A stretch of 64,000 nt of DNA, taken from contig NZ_JAHGAJ010000002.1 in NCBI RefSeq assembly GCF_030248535.1, positions 62,001 to 126,000 of the forward strand. The letters are read 5' to 3'. The stretch is from Vibrio sp. D404a (GTDB lineage Bacteria > Pseudomonadota > Gammaproteobacteria > Enterobacterales > Vibrionaceae). A program made the position numbers and the translations under genes. The notes under the pieces are model-generated. The model saw nothing but the letters and a program-made list of their open reading frames with translations, searched no databases and had not been told where the DNA came from. Each line of letters begins with the position of its first letter. The stretch's first letter is position 1. Shown piece by piece: positions 45,959 to 53,992 of this stretch.

Positions 45959-46140
45959 AGCGGACTGACTTTATTATTTTGTTATTAGTTGCGAGCAAAC
46001 TAACAAAACTACTTTCATCCGCGATGATGCATGTCATGAAGATCGAATATTCACATAATTACATATGCAAAAGGTGACATTGGTCACCCATACCCGGTTG
46101 AATTTTATAAAGATATCAATAATTCATCAGTGTTATTGAA

Positions 46141-46614
46141 CTAGTCTCTTAATTCCGAAAGTTGAGTAATGCTCAGGCAGTCTATATGACTCGATTTTTC
46201 ATCTGGCTTTTGGGTAAACCAGATTGCATTGATGCCCGAATCAAGTGCTGGAATGATATCTTTCTCAAGCGTGTCTCCGACCATGATCACGCTAGTAAGT
46301 GGGACATCGAGGTAACGAATAATCGCAGGGAAAAACTCAGGGCTGGTCTTATCCACGCCTAGGTTCGATTTACAGAAGTAGCCAGAGATGAACCTATCCA
46401 GTCCTACTCGACTAAAAGCGTGTCTGATCTCTTGCTCTGTAGAGTCTGCCGCATTCGTTGCGACATAAACTTGGTGGTGTTTTGAAAGGTACTCGAGGGT
46501 TTCATGTGCGCCTTCAATGGGTTCTACCACTGGCCAATCACACATTTTTCCAGATTGATCGGGGAAATCGACCATCAAGGTGTTTCCCCAATCAAATAGA
46601 TACGTTTTTGTCAT
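46141..46614 (-). CDS. HAD-family hydrolase-like protein
   Basis: A 157-residue HAD-fold protein. Motif I is DWGNT, where the usual second aspartate (DxDxT) is glycine; motif II is TNAA, motif III lysine is in VDKTSPEFF and motif IV is MVGDTLEKDI. The loss of the acid-base aspartate may weaken phosphatase activity or change the reaction, although DWGxT variants are common in one HAD subgroup. Start ATG 46614 follows GGAGG; a start five codons earlier is unlikely. It precedes no obvious partner. Confidence 0.82.
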   Translation of the reverse strand: MTKTYLFDWGNTLMVDFPDQSGKMCDWPVVEPIEGAHETLEYLSKHHQVYVATNAADSTEQEIRHAFSRVGLDRFISGYFCKSNLGVDKTSPEFFPAIIRYLDVPLTSVIMVGDTLEKDIIPALDSGINAIWFTQKPDEKSSHIDCLSITQLSELRD

Positions 46615-46658
46615 TATGCCTCCGTGCATAACCGTTTATCCATAGTTGGCTTATTCGT

Positions 46659-47039
46659 TTAATTCATCGAATGTAAGCCAATCACATTTCCCTCAGTATC
46701 CATGACTAAGCTGATAAAGCCAAACTCTCCAATCGCCATTTTGCTCATATGTAGCGTGCCACCATTCATCAATGCACGCTTTTCTTCGATAGCGCAATCT
46801 TCACAGGAAAAATAGACAATGGTGCTATTTCCACCAGCCGCCATATCGTCCATCTTGACTAACGCGCCGGTTGCTCCGTAACTGCCCATATCATCGGAGA
46901 ATACCCACATATCAAGCGGGATCCCACCGGGGCTATCAAGTTTCGACAGAGTCACTTGAAACACCTCTTGATAGAACTGTTTCGCCCTATCCATGTCATT
47001 CACATAGATCTCAAACCAGCCCACTGGATTACCTAACAT
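46659..47039 (-). CDS. VOC (glyoxalase-like) family protein
   Basis: A 126-residue protein with the vicinal oxygen chelate fold: PVGWFEIYVNDMDRAKQFYQEVF at the start and GNVIGLHSMN at the end. FEIYV and a conserved glutamate (KMAIGEFGFISL) are typical metal or fold positions. Function cannot be told from sequence; members include lyases, dioxygenases and resistance proteins. I use ATG 47039, preceded by GAGGATAGG; a 12-residue extension exists upstream. It sits 45 bp from the HAD gene and may share its transcript. Confidence 0.85.
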   Translation of the reverse strand: MLGNPVGWFEIYVNDMDRAKQFYQEVFQVTLSKLDSPGGIPLDMWVFSDDMGSYGATGALVKMDDMAAGGNSTIVYFSCEDCAIEEKRALMNGGTLHMSKMAIGEFGFISLVMDTEGNVIGLHSMN

Positions 47040-47156
47040 AAGCCTATCCTCATTTGCTGAACACAAACTGAGCATAGTTCACTGTAAACCATACATCGTA
47101 GCTAAAGCCTTAGGTACGATGTGTTCATATTTGCGCGTGCGCCTAAATAGTTTTGC

Positions 47157-47185
47157 GCTTGTTTAGGTAACGGCTTGTTAGGTAA
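47157..47185. repeat. direct repeat past the sensor kinase stop
   Basis: GCTTGTTTAGGTAA (47157-47170) and GCTTGTTAGGTAA (47173-47185) are near-identical copies at 16-bp period, just beyond the kinase stop codon. No role is evident. Confidence 0.6.
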
Positions 47186-47193
47186 AGCTTAGT

Positions 47194-49224
47194 TTATGTA
47201 ACGTTTGAAACGAGCAATTGAGGGACAGCTTTCTTTGGCAGATACACACTAAAACGGCTACCTTTGCCCAGTTCAGATGCAACACGAATTTCACCGCCAG
47301 TTTGCGAAAGAATACTCTGCGAAACGGACAATCCTAAACCCGTACCGTCACGCTTGGTGGTGTAAAACGGCGAGAAGATTCGTTTAAGTTGCTCTTCTTT
47401 GATCCCACAACCTTCGTCTTCTACGTGAATGACCGCACCTTGAACGACATCGTCTTCTATCCAGTCTTCACTCGAGATGTTCAAGTTACCTTCCCCATCC
47501 ATAGCGTGAATCGCATTCATCTGTAGATTAACCAAAATCTGCAGCAGTTGGTTTCGGTTTACCTCAACGGAGGTCTTAGCATTCAGTGAAGAGTGATAAA
47601 CGATCCCTCTCTTCTTAGCACCCGTTTTTACCAAGGTGATACTCTCGTCCACGATCGGATTAATATGCTGCCAAGTGACTTCGTCTTGCACGCCACCGTG
47701 ACGACTATACTGAAGCAAACTGCGCGTGATGTTACGAATACGGTCGATCTGCTCCATGATCGCTTGGATCTCTTCGTTGACACGGTCGGTCTCTTCACCA
47801 AGCTCGAACTTCATTAGTTCAACGTTGCCAAGAATCACCGCAGTCGGGTTATTAATTTCATGGGCAATGCCTGCTGTAAGCTCACCGAGAGCTGCCAGCT
47901 TCTCGTTCACCACCAGTTTGTCTCGTGCTTGATTTAATAGCGTAATGTGGTGTTCAAGTTGTTCAGTTTTCTCTTTCAAACTCGCCGTGCGTGAATGGAC
48001 TTTACACTCCAGTTCAAGGGCCGCTTTTTGGATCTCTTGATTGCGCTCATGCAGCAGATCGAGCATCTTATCGAACTGCTTCGCCAACTGAGTTAGCTCG
48101 TGCTGATCATCAAGACCGAGAGTACCGATTCGTTTGTCTTGCCCCATTTGAACCAGCTTGACCACCTTGTGGATGCGCTCAATTGGATTGAATAAATCAC
48201 GTGCGCCACGATGAACGATAAAACCAGAGAGCAGTAACAATGCGACGATGGTAACGCTGATCTCACCGAGGTTGGTCAAGTAGGTTTCAATCAAAGGCCA
48301 AATCAGATAGCCCGTATAGAGCATACCGATCACTTGCTCATGTTGATCTCGGATCGGTTGATAAGCCGTGATATACCAAGCATCGTAAACGTAAGCGCGG
48401 TCGAGCCACTCTTGCCCTTTGTTAAGGACCTTTGAGTGCACTTCATGAGAAACACGTGTACCGATCGCTCGCCCTTCACTCTCGTCGCTGTTCAATGGGA
48501 CATTAGTACTGACGCGTAGATCGTCGAGAAATACCGTCACCGTACCGATACGACGAGAAAAACCTTCGCGTCTTGGGTAGATAAGGTTACTGATCTGATC
48601 AACGAGTTGGGTACTGTTATTTAGCAAGATGCCGCCATCCAGAAAGCCTACAACTCGATTCTCTCCATCATAGATAGCGATCACGGTGCGACTAACGAGC
48701 CCACGAGTCTCAATCTCAGAACCATTAAGCAGAGGTACTTCGGCTCTTTTAGCTAGGTTATGGTCTAAATCATTCAGCTGATTGCGCGTTAGCACGCTAA
48801 AGAAAGACTGCTTGCGAGTAAGGTCGAGAAACTGACGGGTATCGTCTAATGTATGCGCGCTGTGCCAACGCAAAAAGTCGAGCTCGTAGCGGCTCTTATT
48901 CTCAGACACCCATTGGACAAGCTGCTCTTCGTCAATGTCACTCTGCAGTTTGTTACGAAAACGGTAGGATTCAGAAAACGCTCTTACGTTATACGCTTGC
49001 TGATTTTGAATAAGATGAATACTGTTGTCAGCGACATCGAGGCGCTCATCGACATCAATTAACGCGCCTTGCCAAGTGTAATGTACCGACCAGTAGAGCG
49101 TAATGGCAATCAGGGCACAGAGCGTAAGAATAATGGGGGCAGACGTTAAAAACAGAAGACGATAGCGAACCATCGTCTTGAATCGGAAACTCCACTTCGC
49201 CCACCAATGACGATTAGTCGGCAT
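47194..49224 (-). CDS. membrane sensor histidine kinase of the fdh/tup-linked two-component system
   Basis: A 676-residue sensor kinase with helix 1 (about 23-47), a periplasmic Cache-like domain of about 270 residues (50-320; AIYDGENRVVGFLDGGILLN is a hallmark) and helix 2 (about 322-340). HAMP, a coiled coil, HisKA with H455 in GIAHEINNP, and an ATPase domain with DEGCGI and GTGLGLSVSQ follow. Its start overlaps the regulator stop by 11 bp, so the two are a pair. The ligand is unknown; formate, tungstate-linked or electron-acceptor signals are possible from its neighbours. Confidence 0.93.
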   Translation of the reverse strand: MPTNRHWWAKWSFRFKTMVRYRLLFLTSAPIILTLCALIAITLYWSVHYTWQGALIDVDERLDVADNSIHLIQNQQAYNVRAFSESYRFRNKLQSDIDEEQLVQWVSENKSRYELDFLRWHSAHTLDDTRQFLDLTRKQSFFSVLTRNQLNDLDHNLAKRAEVPLLNGSEIETRGLVSRTVIAIYDGENRVVGFLDGGILLNNSTQLVDQISNLIYPRREGFSRRIGTVTVFLDDLRVSTNVPLNSDESEGRAIGTRVSHEVHSKVLNKGQEWLDRAYVYDAWYITAYQPIRDQHEQVIGMLYTGYLIWPLIETYLTNLGEISVTIVALLLLSGFIVHRGARDLFNPIERIHKVVKLVQMGQDKRIGTLGLDDQHELTQLAKQFDKMLDLLHERNQEIQKAALELECKVHSRTASLKEKTEQLEHHITLLNQARDKLVVNEKLAALGELTAGIAHEINNPTAVILGNVELMKFELGEETDRVNEEIQAIMEQIDRIRNITRSLLQYSRHGGVQDEVTWQHINPIVDESITLVKTGAKKRGIVYHSSLNAKTSVEVNRNQLLQILVNLQMNAIHAMDGEGNLNISSEDWIEDDVVQGAVIHVEDEGCGIKEEQLKRIFSPFYTTKRDGTGLGLSVSQSILSQTGGEIRVASELGKGSRFSVYLPKKAVPQLLVSNVT

Positions 49225-50680
49225 ATTCAGAGCCCTCTGCGTTCCAATCTTTGTATTTACGCTCTAGAGTTTTACGCGCAACACCTAAGTCACGGGCTGC
49301 TGCCGACTTGTTGCCATCATGATACGAGACTACCTGTTCAATATGCGCCTTCTCCACTTCTTTGAGTGTCCAGCTGTTTGGATAACCCTCTGCGGCATCG
49401 TTAGGATCCATACTTGGTAACTCTGCACCATGTGACACCGTCACTGAAACGCGAGCTGGTAAGTTACTCTCACCATTCAGTTCACGCCAATAGTGCGCCG
49501 GCGGTTTACCCAACAAGATACAACGTTCCATCAGGTTCTTAAGCTCGCGGATATTACCCGGCCATTGATATTCGTTCATGGCCAAAATATCTTCATGCGC
49601 CCAACTTGGTTCTGGCATACCCAATTCGCTTGAAAGCATGCGTGCAAAGTACGGCACGAGATCCATTAAGTCAGACACGCGCTCTCTCAATGGAGAAACA
49701 TCAATTTTCAGTACATTGAGTCGATAGAAGAGATCGCGTCTGAAGTTACCCTTCTCGACTTCTTCTTGCAGATTTCTATTGGTTGCCGCTACTACACGCA
49801 CATCAACAACGATCTCTTTCTCGCTGCCTACTGGACGAATAGTGCGCTGCTCCAACACACGCAATAGAGCAGCTTGCATTGGTAATGGCATCTCACCGAT
49901 TTCATCTAGAAACAGAGTTCCGCCATTCGCCACTCGAAATAGACCTTCGCGATTCTTCTTCGCACCGGTAAATGCGCCAGACGTATGTCCAAATAATTCA
50001 CTTTCCAATAGCTCTGGCGCAATGGCACCACAGTTGATTGGAACAAAAGGACCCGTTCGTTTACTTGCTTCATGAACACCACGAGCAACCAGCTCTTTAC
50101 CTGTGCCCGACTCTCCCTCGACAAGAACAGAGGCGCGAGATGGAGCAAATTGAGTGATCAGCTGTTTTAAAAGTCGCGTCTTATCTGAATTGCCGATGAT
50201 CTCTGTTTTGATATGACGACTCACATCACGCTTAAGCGCATACTGCATACGTTGCGCGAGTCGTTTATCCATACAGCGAAGTACGGCTTGGATCATCTGC
50301 TCAAGATTGAAGGGTTTGAGAATAAAGTCTGAAGCGCCAAGCTTGAGGGCTGAAATGGTCATCTCTAGGTCGGCATACCCCGTCATGAAGATAACGTCTG
50401 AACGTTTCTCGCTGTCGTTGAAGGCTTCTTCCCACTCAATACCGGAACGCCCCGGCAGATTGATATCTAAAACGATCAGATCAAAGTGCTCAGCACTGCG
50501 TATTTTTTCTGCTTCCTCTACCGAGCCTGCACACATCACCTTACCAAACAGTTTGCCTAGCGCCTTTTTTAAAATCGCCTGCATTCCTATTTCGTCATCA
50601 ACAACCAAAACCGAAAATGCTTGGTATTGAGTTAAGGAGTTCAGAGTCTTATTTGTGACATTTGGGCTGGTAAGAGACAT
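49214..50680 (-). CDS. NtrC-type sigma54-dependent response regulator
   Basis: A 488-residue activator with a receiver domain (about 20-140, phosphorylated D72 in VLDINLPG), an AAA+ domain with Walker A GESGTGKE (189-196) and the sigma54 contact loop GAFTGA (235-240), and a C-terminal Fis-type helix-turn-helix (NKSAAARDLGVARKTLERKY). It should activate promoters of the -24/-12 class. Start ATG 50680; an upstream in-frame ATG (50746) would place the leader over a palindrome and lacks a ribosome site. Two such palindromes sit 24-85 bp upstream, so it probably controls itself and divergent tupA. Confidence 0.93.
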   Translation of the reverse strand: MSLTSPNVTNKTLNSLTQYQAFSVLVVDDEIGMQAILKKALGKLFGKVMCAGSVEEAEKIRSAEHFDLIVLDINLPGRSGIEWEEAFNDSEKRSDVIFMTGYADLEMTISALKLGASDFILKPFNLEQMIQAVLRCMDKRLAQRMQYALKRDVSRHIKTEIIGNSDKTRLLKQLITQFAPSRASVLVEGESGTGKELVARGVHEASKRTGPFVPINCGAIAPELLESELFGHTSGAFTGAKKNREGLFRVANGGTLFLDEIGEMPLPMQAALLRVLEQRTIRPVGSEKEIVVDVRVVAATNRNLQEEVEKGNFRRDLFYRLNVLKIDVSPLRERVSDLMDLVPYFARMLSSELGMPEPSWAHEDILAMNEYQWPGNIRELKNLMERCILLGKPPAHYWRELNGESNLPARVSVTVSHGAELPSMDPNDAAEGYPNSWTLKEVEKAHIEQVVSYHDGNKSAAARDLGVARKTLERKYKDWNAEGSEYAD

Positions 50681-50703
50681 AAAAACACACCGGTGAGAAA
50701 ATT

Positions 50704-50720
50704 TGGGACAGAGTGTACCA
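50704..50720. promoter_or_regulatory. operator palindrome 4 (TGGGACA-N3-TGTACCA)
   Basis: A 17-bp palindrome with one mismatch between halves, 24 bp upstream of the response regulator start codon and about 170 bp upstream of the predicted tupA transcription start. Confidence 0.65.
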
Positions 50721-50748
50721 ACTCGCCTCAAGTACAACAGGTTCAATA

Positions 50749-50765
50749 TGCGACATTTTGTCCTA
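50749..50765. promoter_or_regulatory. operator palindrome 5 (TGCGACA-N3-TGTCCTA)
   Basis: Second palindrome in the regulator-tupA space, 45 bp centre to centre from palindrome 4 and about 125 bp upstream of the predicted tupA start. Paired sites at this distance are usual for sigma54 activators. Confidence 0.65.
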
Positions 50766-50853
50766 GCTCATACTTTCTTGAAATATAATTTAGAAAATGA
50801 TGCTATTTTACCCGAAATAACAGACATTTAATGAACCTAGTTACCTATACTTA

Positions 50854-50870
50854 TTGGCATTAAGTTTGCT
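50854..50870 (+). promoter_or_regulatory. sigma54 promoter for tupA
   Basis: TTGGCATTAAGTTTGCT has GG (50856-50857) and GC (50868-50869) ten bases apart and both core elements (TTGGCA and TTGCT) intact. Transcription would start near 50881, about 90 bp before the tupA ATG. Confidence 0.85.
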
Positions 50871-50971
50871 TATAGGGTGTGGATAATCAAATTATACATT
50901 TGGCCCACAAACCATAAGCGGGTGCTGTGTCGCTCGTCGTGGTCTATTCATAACTCATGGACATAATAATA

Positions 50972-51778
50972 ATGAAAGCAATTCCCTTAACTATTGCCGC
51001 ACTTTCTCTCGTCAGTTATTCAGCTAGCAGTGCTGAAGACACTCAACACATCAAACTTGCAACTACCACCAGTACTTACCACTCTGGTCTGCTAGATTTC
51101 CTTCTACCAGAATTCGAAAAAGATTCAGGTATCAAGGTAGACGTCATCGCGGCTGGTACAGGTAAATCACTGCGTATGGGTGAAAACGGCGACGTGGATC
51201 TAGTAATGACTCACGCACCGAAAGCAGAAGCAAACTTTGTTGAGAAAGGCTACGGCGTTCTTCCTCGTAAGCTTATGTACAACGACTTCGTTATCGTTGG
51301 CCCACAACAAGACCCTGCGAAAATCGTTTCTCAAAACAACGTCGCTGAAGTGTTCAAATCTATCGCGACCAACAACGTGACTTTCGTATCTCGTGGCGAT
51401 GATTCTGGTACTCACAAGAAAGAGATGGGTATCTGGGCACAAACGAAAATGGAGCCAAACTTTGGTGGTTACCGCAGTGTAGGCCAAGGTATGGGCCCTA
51501 CACTGAATATGGCTTCTGAAATGCAGGGCTATACTATGACTGACCGTGGTACTTGGCTTGCTTACCAAAACAAACTCGATCTGAAGATCCTTTTCCAAGG
51601 TGACAAGAACCTATTCAACCCTTACCAAGTGATTCTTGTTAACCCAGAGCGCTACCCAAGCATCAACTATCAAGCAGCAAAAACATTCAGTGATTGGTTG
51701 GTAAATCCGAAAGGACAAAAGCTTATCAACGAGTTTAAGCTTCATGGTAAGCAGTTGTTCGTTGCGAGTGCTGAGTAA
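50972..51778 (+). CDS. tupA: tungstate ABC transporter substrate-binding protein TupA
   Basis: A 268-residue periplasmic binding protein with a signal peptide (MKAIPLTIAALSLVSYSASSA). LATTTSTYHSGLLDFLLPEFE is the TupA hallmark: the TTTS loop binds the oxyanion, as do VMTHAPKAE and SRGDDSGTHKKE. TupA is specific for tungstate over molybdate in the cases studied. Start ATG 50972; an ATG five codons upstream lacks a better site. It is divergent from the response regulator and leads the tup-mob-moeA run. Confidence 0.95.
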   Translation: MKAIPLTIAALSLVSYSASSAEDTQHIKLATTTSTYHSGLLDFLLPEFEKDSGIKVDVIAAGTGKSLRMGENGDVDLVMTHAPKAEANFVEKGYGVLPRKLMYNDFVIVGPQQDPAKIVSQNNVAEVFKSIATNNVTFVSRGDDSGTHKKEMGIWAQTKMEPNFGGYRSVGQGMGPTLNMASEMQGYTMTDRGTWLAYQNKLDLKILFQGDKNLFNPYQVILVNPERYPSINYQAAKTFSDWLVNPKGQKLINEFKLHGKQLFVASAE

Positions 51779-51902
51779 CAGTAAGTACTACGACGAAGTC
51801 CTCTAAGCGTCTAGATCTTCAAAGACTTTAAGTCTTCAAAGAGTTAACGCCTACAAAAAGCGACACGCTTAAAAATCAGGACTTTGTACAAAGCAACAAT
51901 CA

Positions 51903-51939
51903 GTTAGCGTTGCCCGTCTCTATGCTGGGCATCGCTAGC
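51903..51939 (+). promoter_or_regulatory. stem-loop in the tupA-tupB spacer
   Basis: GTTAGCGTTGCCC (51903-51915) and GGGCATCGCTAGC (51927-51939) pair over 13 bp with one mismatch and one wobble, loop 11. No T run follows. It may protect or process the tupA message, giving more binding protein than permease. The spacer 51779-51989 also has a repeat of TCTTCAAAGA near 51820. Confidence 0.6.
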
Positions 51940-52001
51940 TATATAACGACAACGTTATACTGGAACTAAACGCGGTAAACCCGCACTGAATGAGATACAT
52001 C

Positions 52002-52700
52002 ATGACCCTATGGCAAACAACGCTGGATGCACTGAACTTACTTGTGAGCTTTGACCACGAATTGTGGCAAATTGTCGCAGTGTCTTTTAGCGTTTCTCTG
52101 TCGGCAATTTCGTTGGTTATCGTACCTGCGATTGTCATGGCTTTTTTACTTGCCTATACAGAGTTCCCGGGAAAATGGGGATTACTCTCCATCATTAATA
52201 CCCTACAAGCGATCCCTACAGTCGTGATCGGTTTATTGATGTACATGATGCTATCTCGCTCTGGCCCTTTGGGTGATTGGCAAATGCTCTTCACCCAAAA
52301 GGCCATGATTCTAGGTCAGATGCTAATCTGCTTTCCTATACTTGTCTCTATGATGCATGGTGCGTTGCAAGCGAGTGACCGTCGTGCAGTTGAAACGGCG
52401 CGTACGCTGGGTGTCTCAACGTTTCGTATCGCATCAACGCTGATTTGGGAAACACGTTTCCCTCTTCTGGCTGCCACTATTGCTGCCTTTTCAAGAATTG
52501 TTACTGAGGTGGGCTGTTCGATGATGGTCGGCGGTAATATCATGGGCATGACAAGAAACATCCCTACAGCCATCGCGATGGAGAGCCACAAAGGCGCCTT
52601 CGCACAAGGTGTGGCTCTTGGTATGGTGTTGTTAGCATTGGCACTGGTTTTAAACTTTTTCCTGTCGAGCGTGAGAGGAAAAGGCTACTTAAGAACATAG
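52002..52700 (+). CDS. tupB: tungstate ABC transporter permease TupB
   Basis: A 232-residue inner-membrane permease with about five helices and the EAA-type loop (AVETARTLGVSTFRIASTLIWE). MVGGNIMGMTRNIPTAIAMES is conserved in TupB. Start ATG 52002 follows GAGA by seven bases; an ATG four codons upstream (51990) is possible. It lies about 220 bp after tupA and ten bases before tupC. Confidence 0.92.
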   Translation: MTLWQTTLDALNLLVSFDHELWQIVAVSFSVSLSAISLVIVPAIVMAFLLAYTEFPGKWGLLSIINTLQAIPTVVIGLLMYMMLSRSGPLGDWQMLFTQKAMILGQMLICFPILVSMMHGALQASDRRAVETARTLGVSTFRIASTLIWETRFPLLAATIAAFSRIVTEVGCSMMVGGNIMGMTRNIPTAIAMESHKGAFAQGVALGMVLLALALVLNFFLSSVRGKGYLRT

Positions 52701-52710
52701 GAATGCTGTC

Positions 52711-53430
52711 ATGAGTATAAAAATAACAACGCAGCAAGTTTCAATGCGCTACAAAGAGCGCGTCCTTTTCCATATCCCTGAACTGTCGATAGGCCCTAAC
52801 GACGCTATCTATCTAAAGGGTGACAATGGCGTGGGCAAAACGACGTTATTAAAAATCCTATCTGGCTTGATTAAACCGACGTCAGGCAAAATCCAGACTG
52901 CACATCACAGCTGGAAAGGCACCCTATTCCCTCGCTCAAAGTTCAAAGACATCATCTACCTGCATCAATCCCCTTATCTCTTTGATGGCACTGTGTATCA
53001 AAATGTCGCTTATGGCATTCGATTTAACAAAGAGTCGCAAAAAGATAAGCGAGCTCAAATTATCAATGCATTGAGAATGGTAGGTTTAGAAACCCTAGCA
53101 GATGAGCACATCTCCGTTCTCTCTGGTGGGGAGCGTCAACGAGTAGCCATGGCAAGAGCTTGGATTCTAAAGCCTTCTATCCTACTTATGGACGAACCGA
53201 GCGCATCTTTAGATAAAGAATCTATTGAAAGATTGGTCATTATGGCCGAAGATCTTCTTCAACGTGGCGCAAGTTTGGTGATAACAAGCCATCAAACCAA
53301 TGCCCTGACCGATCTATGCAAAAAGCAGTGGTGGATTAAAGACAACTCTTTAACTGAATCTCCGCTGCTACAAATTATTAAAAAAGACCAAGCACAAGAG
53401 AATATTTATGCTGCTTCCAACGCAAACTAG
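52711..53430 (+). CDS. tupC: tungstate ABC transporter ATPase TupC
   Basis: A 239-residue ATPase with Walker [10 protein letters not shown], signature [15 protein letters not shown] and Walker [14 protein letters not shown]. It energises tungstate uptake through TupB. Its end overlaps the start of mobA by 23 bp, tying tungstate import to molybdenum/tungsten cofactor synthesis in one transcript. Confidence 0.93.
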   Translation: MSIKITTQQVSMRYKERVLFHIPELSIGPNDAIYLKGDNGVGKTTLLKILSGLIKPTSGKIQTAHHSWKGTLFPRSKFKDIIYLHQSPYLFDGTVYQNVAYGIRFNKESQKDKRAQIINALRMVGLETLADEHISVLSGGERQRVAMARAWILKPSILLMDEPSASLDKESIERLVIMAEDLLQRGASLVITSHQTNALTDLCKKQWWIKDNSLTESPLLQIIKKDQAQENIYAASNAN

Positions 53431-53992
53431 TTGGGTTATCTTAGCTGGCGGACAAGCGAGCAGAATGGGTGGACGCGACAAAGGCCTCGTCGAATTAAAT
53501 GGTCGTCCACTTATTCAATACGTCATCGACAAATTGTCGCAACAAAACGTATCTATCACCATCAATGCCAATCGAAACCAAGAGCGTTACCAAGAGTTCG
53601 CTCCTGTAGTTTCTGACTCATTTCCAGACTACCCAGGGCCTCTGGGTGGTATTCATGCAGGTTTAAAACATGCCGACACCGATTGGGTCGGCTTTGTTCC
53701 TTGTGACAGTCCGCAAATCAACGAAGACCTCGTGGCTCGCTTTTGCGCGGCAGTAAATTCAGACAGCGATATTTTGGTTGCCCATGATGGTGAGTTTAAG
53801 CAGCCTGTGTTTACTCTATTTCATAAGCGTGTTTTACCAAGGCTAGAAGCATTCTTAGAGCGCGGCGATCGCAAAATCATCCTACTTTACAAAGACTGCG
53901 TAACGGAGTTTGTCGACTTTAGTGACTCTCCAAACTGCTTCGTTAACCTCAATACGCCTGAAGAACTCACTCAATTTGGTACGCTTCAATAA
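53408..53992 (+). CDS. mobA: molybdenum cofactor guanylyltransferase MobA
   Basis: A 194-residue enzyme that adds GMP to molybdopterin to give the guanine dinucleotide cofactor (MGD) used by formate dehydrogenase. The nucleotide-binding motif [17 protein letters not shown], the [15 protein letters not shown] segment and FVPCDSP are all typical. The start overlaps tupC and the stop overlaps the next gene (TAATG), so translation is coupled through all three. Confidence 0.96.
   Translation: MLLPTQTSWVILAGGQASRMGGRDKGLVELNGRPLIQYVIDKLSQQNVSITINANRNQERYQEFAPVVSDSFPDYPGPLGGIHAGLKHADTDWVGFVPCDSPQINEDLVARFCAAVNSDSDILVAHDGEFKQPVFTLFHKRVLPRLEAFLERGDRKIILLYKDCVTEFVDFSDSPNCFVNLNTPEELTQFGTLQ

Noticed and set aside
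49214..50746. Longer response regulator starting at the in-frame ATG 50746
   Set aside because: The added 22 residues lack a ribosome site, are unlike receiver-domain N-termini and would lie over an operator palindrome.
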